Shown: positions 63,696 to 64,000 of the stretch, piece by piece
Position numbering within the stretch: position 1 is the first letter of the stretch
Layout: every line of letters begins with the position of its first letter
From: an uncultured Alphaproteobacteria bacterium
GTDB taxonomy: Bacteria; Pseudomonadota; Alphaproteobacteria; HIMB59; GCA-002718135
Assembly (NCBI GenBank): GCA_902607435.1
Contig: CACLJX010000003.1
Location: 1-64,000 of the forward strand
Direction: 5' to 3'
Length of the DNA stretch: 64,000 nt
Notes under the pieces: model-generated
The model's database searches: none
Seen by the model: only the letters and a program-made list of their open reading frames with translations
Told to the model about the DNA's origin: nothing
Position numbers and translations under genes: made by a program

Positions 63696-64000
63696 CTAAT
63701 TTATATTGTCTTCAAGTTTAACCCCAACTGCGTATGCTTCTCTAACAACATCTTTGCCTACTCTATCGAGGATTTTATTCCACTCTGCGGCAACTTCATC
63801 TAATGCCTCTTGTGGACTAAGTTGTCCAGCTAATGCTTTAGATGTGCCAACTGCAACAGCACTTGTGAATTGAAAAACACCAGGTACTCTTAGTGGGAAT
63901 ACACGATTAGTATTAAATTCTTCCATACCAACAATTGTAGCTGCATAACTTTTCGCTATCAAAGGGTCCCAGCCTTGATGATCAATATATATTTGAGGAT
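63696..64000 (-). CDS. Sugar/glycerol ABC transporter substrate-binding protein, C-terminal part (partial)
   Basis: The frame continues to the window edge (PQIYIDHQGWDPLIAKSYAATIVGMEEF...), so the listed Met at 63962 is an internal TTG. The visible 100 residues end ALDEVAAEWNKILDRVGKDVVREAYAVGVKLEDNIN, typical of family 1/GlpV-like extracellular binding proteins. It is GC-richer than its membrane partners, as expected for an abundant periplasmic protein. The N-terminus and signal peptide are outside the window. Confidence 0.82.
   Translation of the reverse strand, partial: PQIYIDHQGWDPLIAKSYAATIVGMEEFNTNRVFPLRVPGVFQFTSAVAVGTSKALAGQLSPQEALDEVAAEWNKILDRVGKDVVREAYAVGVKLEDNIN

Overview
The window is AT-rich (roughly 30% GC by eye), densely packed chromosomal DNA from a streamlined marine-type alphaproteobacterium, most like Pelagibacterales (SAR11) or the HIMB59/AEGEAN-169 lineage. 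The placement is an inference from gene order and composition. The gene strings are typically alphaproteobacterial: midA-pgeF-prs-rplY-pth-ychF, rpmH-rnpA-yidD-yidC-engB-argB-HAD-dapD-dapE, and SRP RNA-dnaX-ybaB-recR. Spacing is minimal, with many ATGA/TAATG overlaps and even convergent genes that share stop codons.

Layout. 1-9 kb: peptidoglycan editing, PRPP synthesis, translation factors, cytochrome b and c1 (no Rieske gene beside them), trmL, pirin and a short CCA-adding enzyme. 9-16 kb: the rpmH/rnpA/yidC cluster and lysine/arginine biosynthesis. 16-22 kb: a 2-hydroxyacid dehydrogenase, a glycosyltransferase, Xaa-Pro aminopeptidase, a threonine dehydratase-like enzyme and small conserved genes. 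22-29 kb: truA-fmt-def-recR-ybaB-dnaX-SRP RNA, pheA, kdsB and a membrane cytochrome c. 29-36 kb: an inositol-phosphatase family enzyme and the yejABEF peptide importer. 36-40.6 kb: assorted metabolic genes and one 58-residue membrane protein missed by the ORF track. 40.7-50.3 kb: a long minus-strand catabolic cluster with an aminotransferase, a LivKGFHM-type importer, two isochorismatase-fold cysteine hydrolases, a glutamine synthetase-like ligase and an N-formylglutamate amidohydrolase. 50.3-53 kb: katG and a GYD protein. 59.7-64 kb: a GlpVPQST-like glycerol/carbohydrate ABC transporter cut by the window end.

The unusual region is 53.05-59.48 kb. It is a small genomic island built on tRNA-Ser(GGA). 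Six full, half or relic copies of the tRNA lie in the same orientation and share the anticodon arm; only one is intact. Between them sit one- or two-gene cargo segments: an ABM-domain protein, two tiny proteins, a SOUL/heme-binding-type protein, a polysaccharide lyase-like protein and two secreted unknowns. A truncated tyrosine integrase lies next to the last copy. Beside the copies are six 19-bp motifs with a fixed design, an 8-mer, TAT, then a near-repeat of the 8-mer. The 8-mer differs between elements but matches at the two ends of the same element. I interpret these as integrase arm-type sites with element-specific sequence, and the island as serial integration of small satellite-like elements from both sides of one tRNA. 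This is the best candidate for an under-described system in the window.
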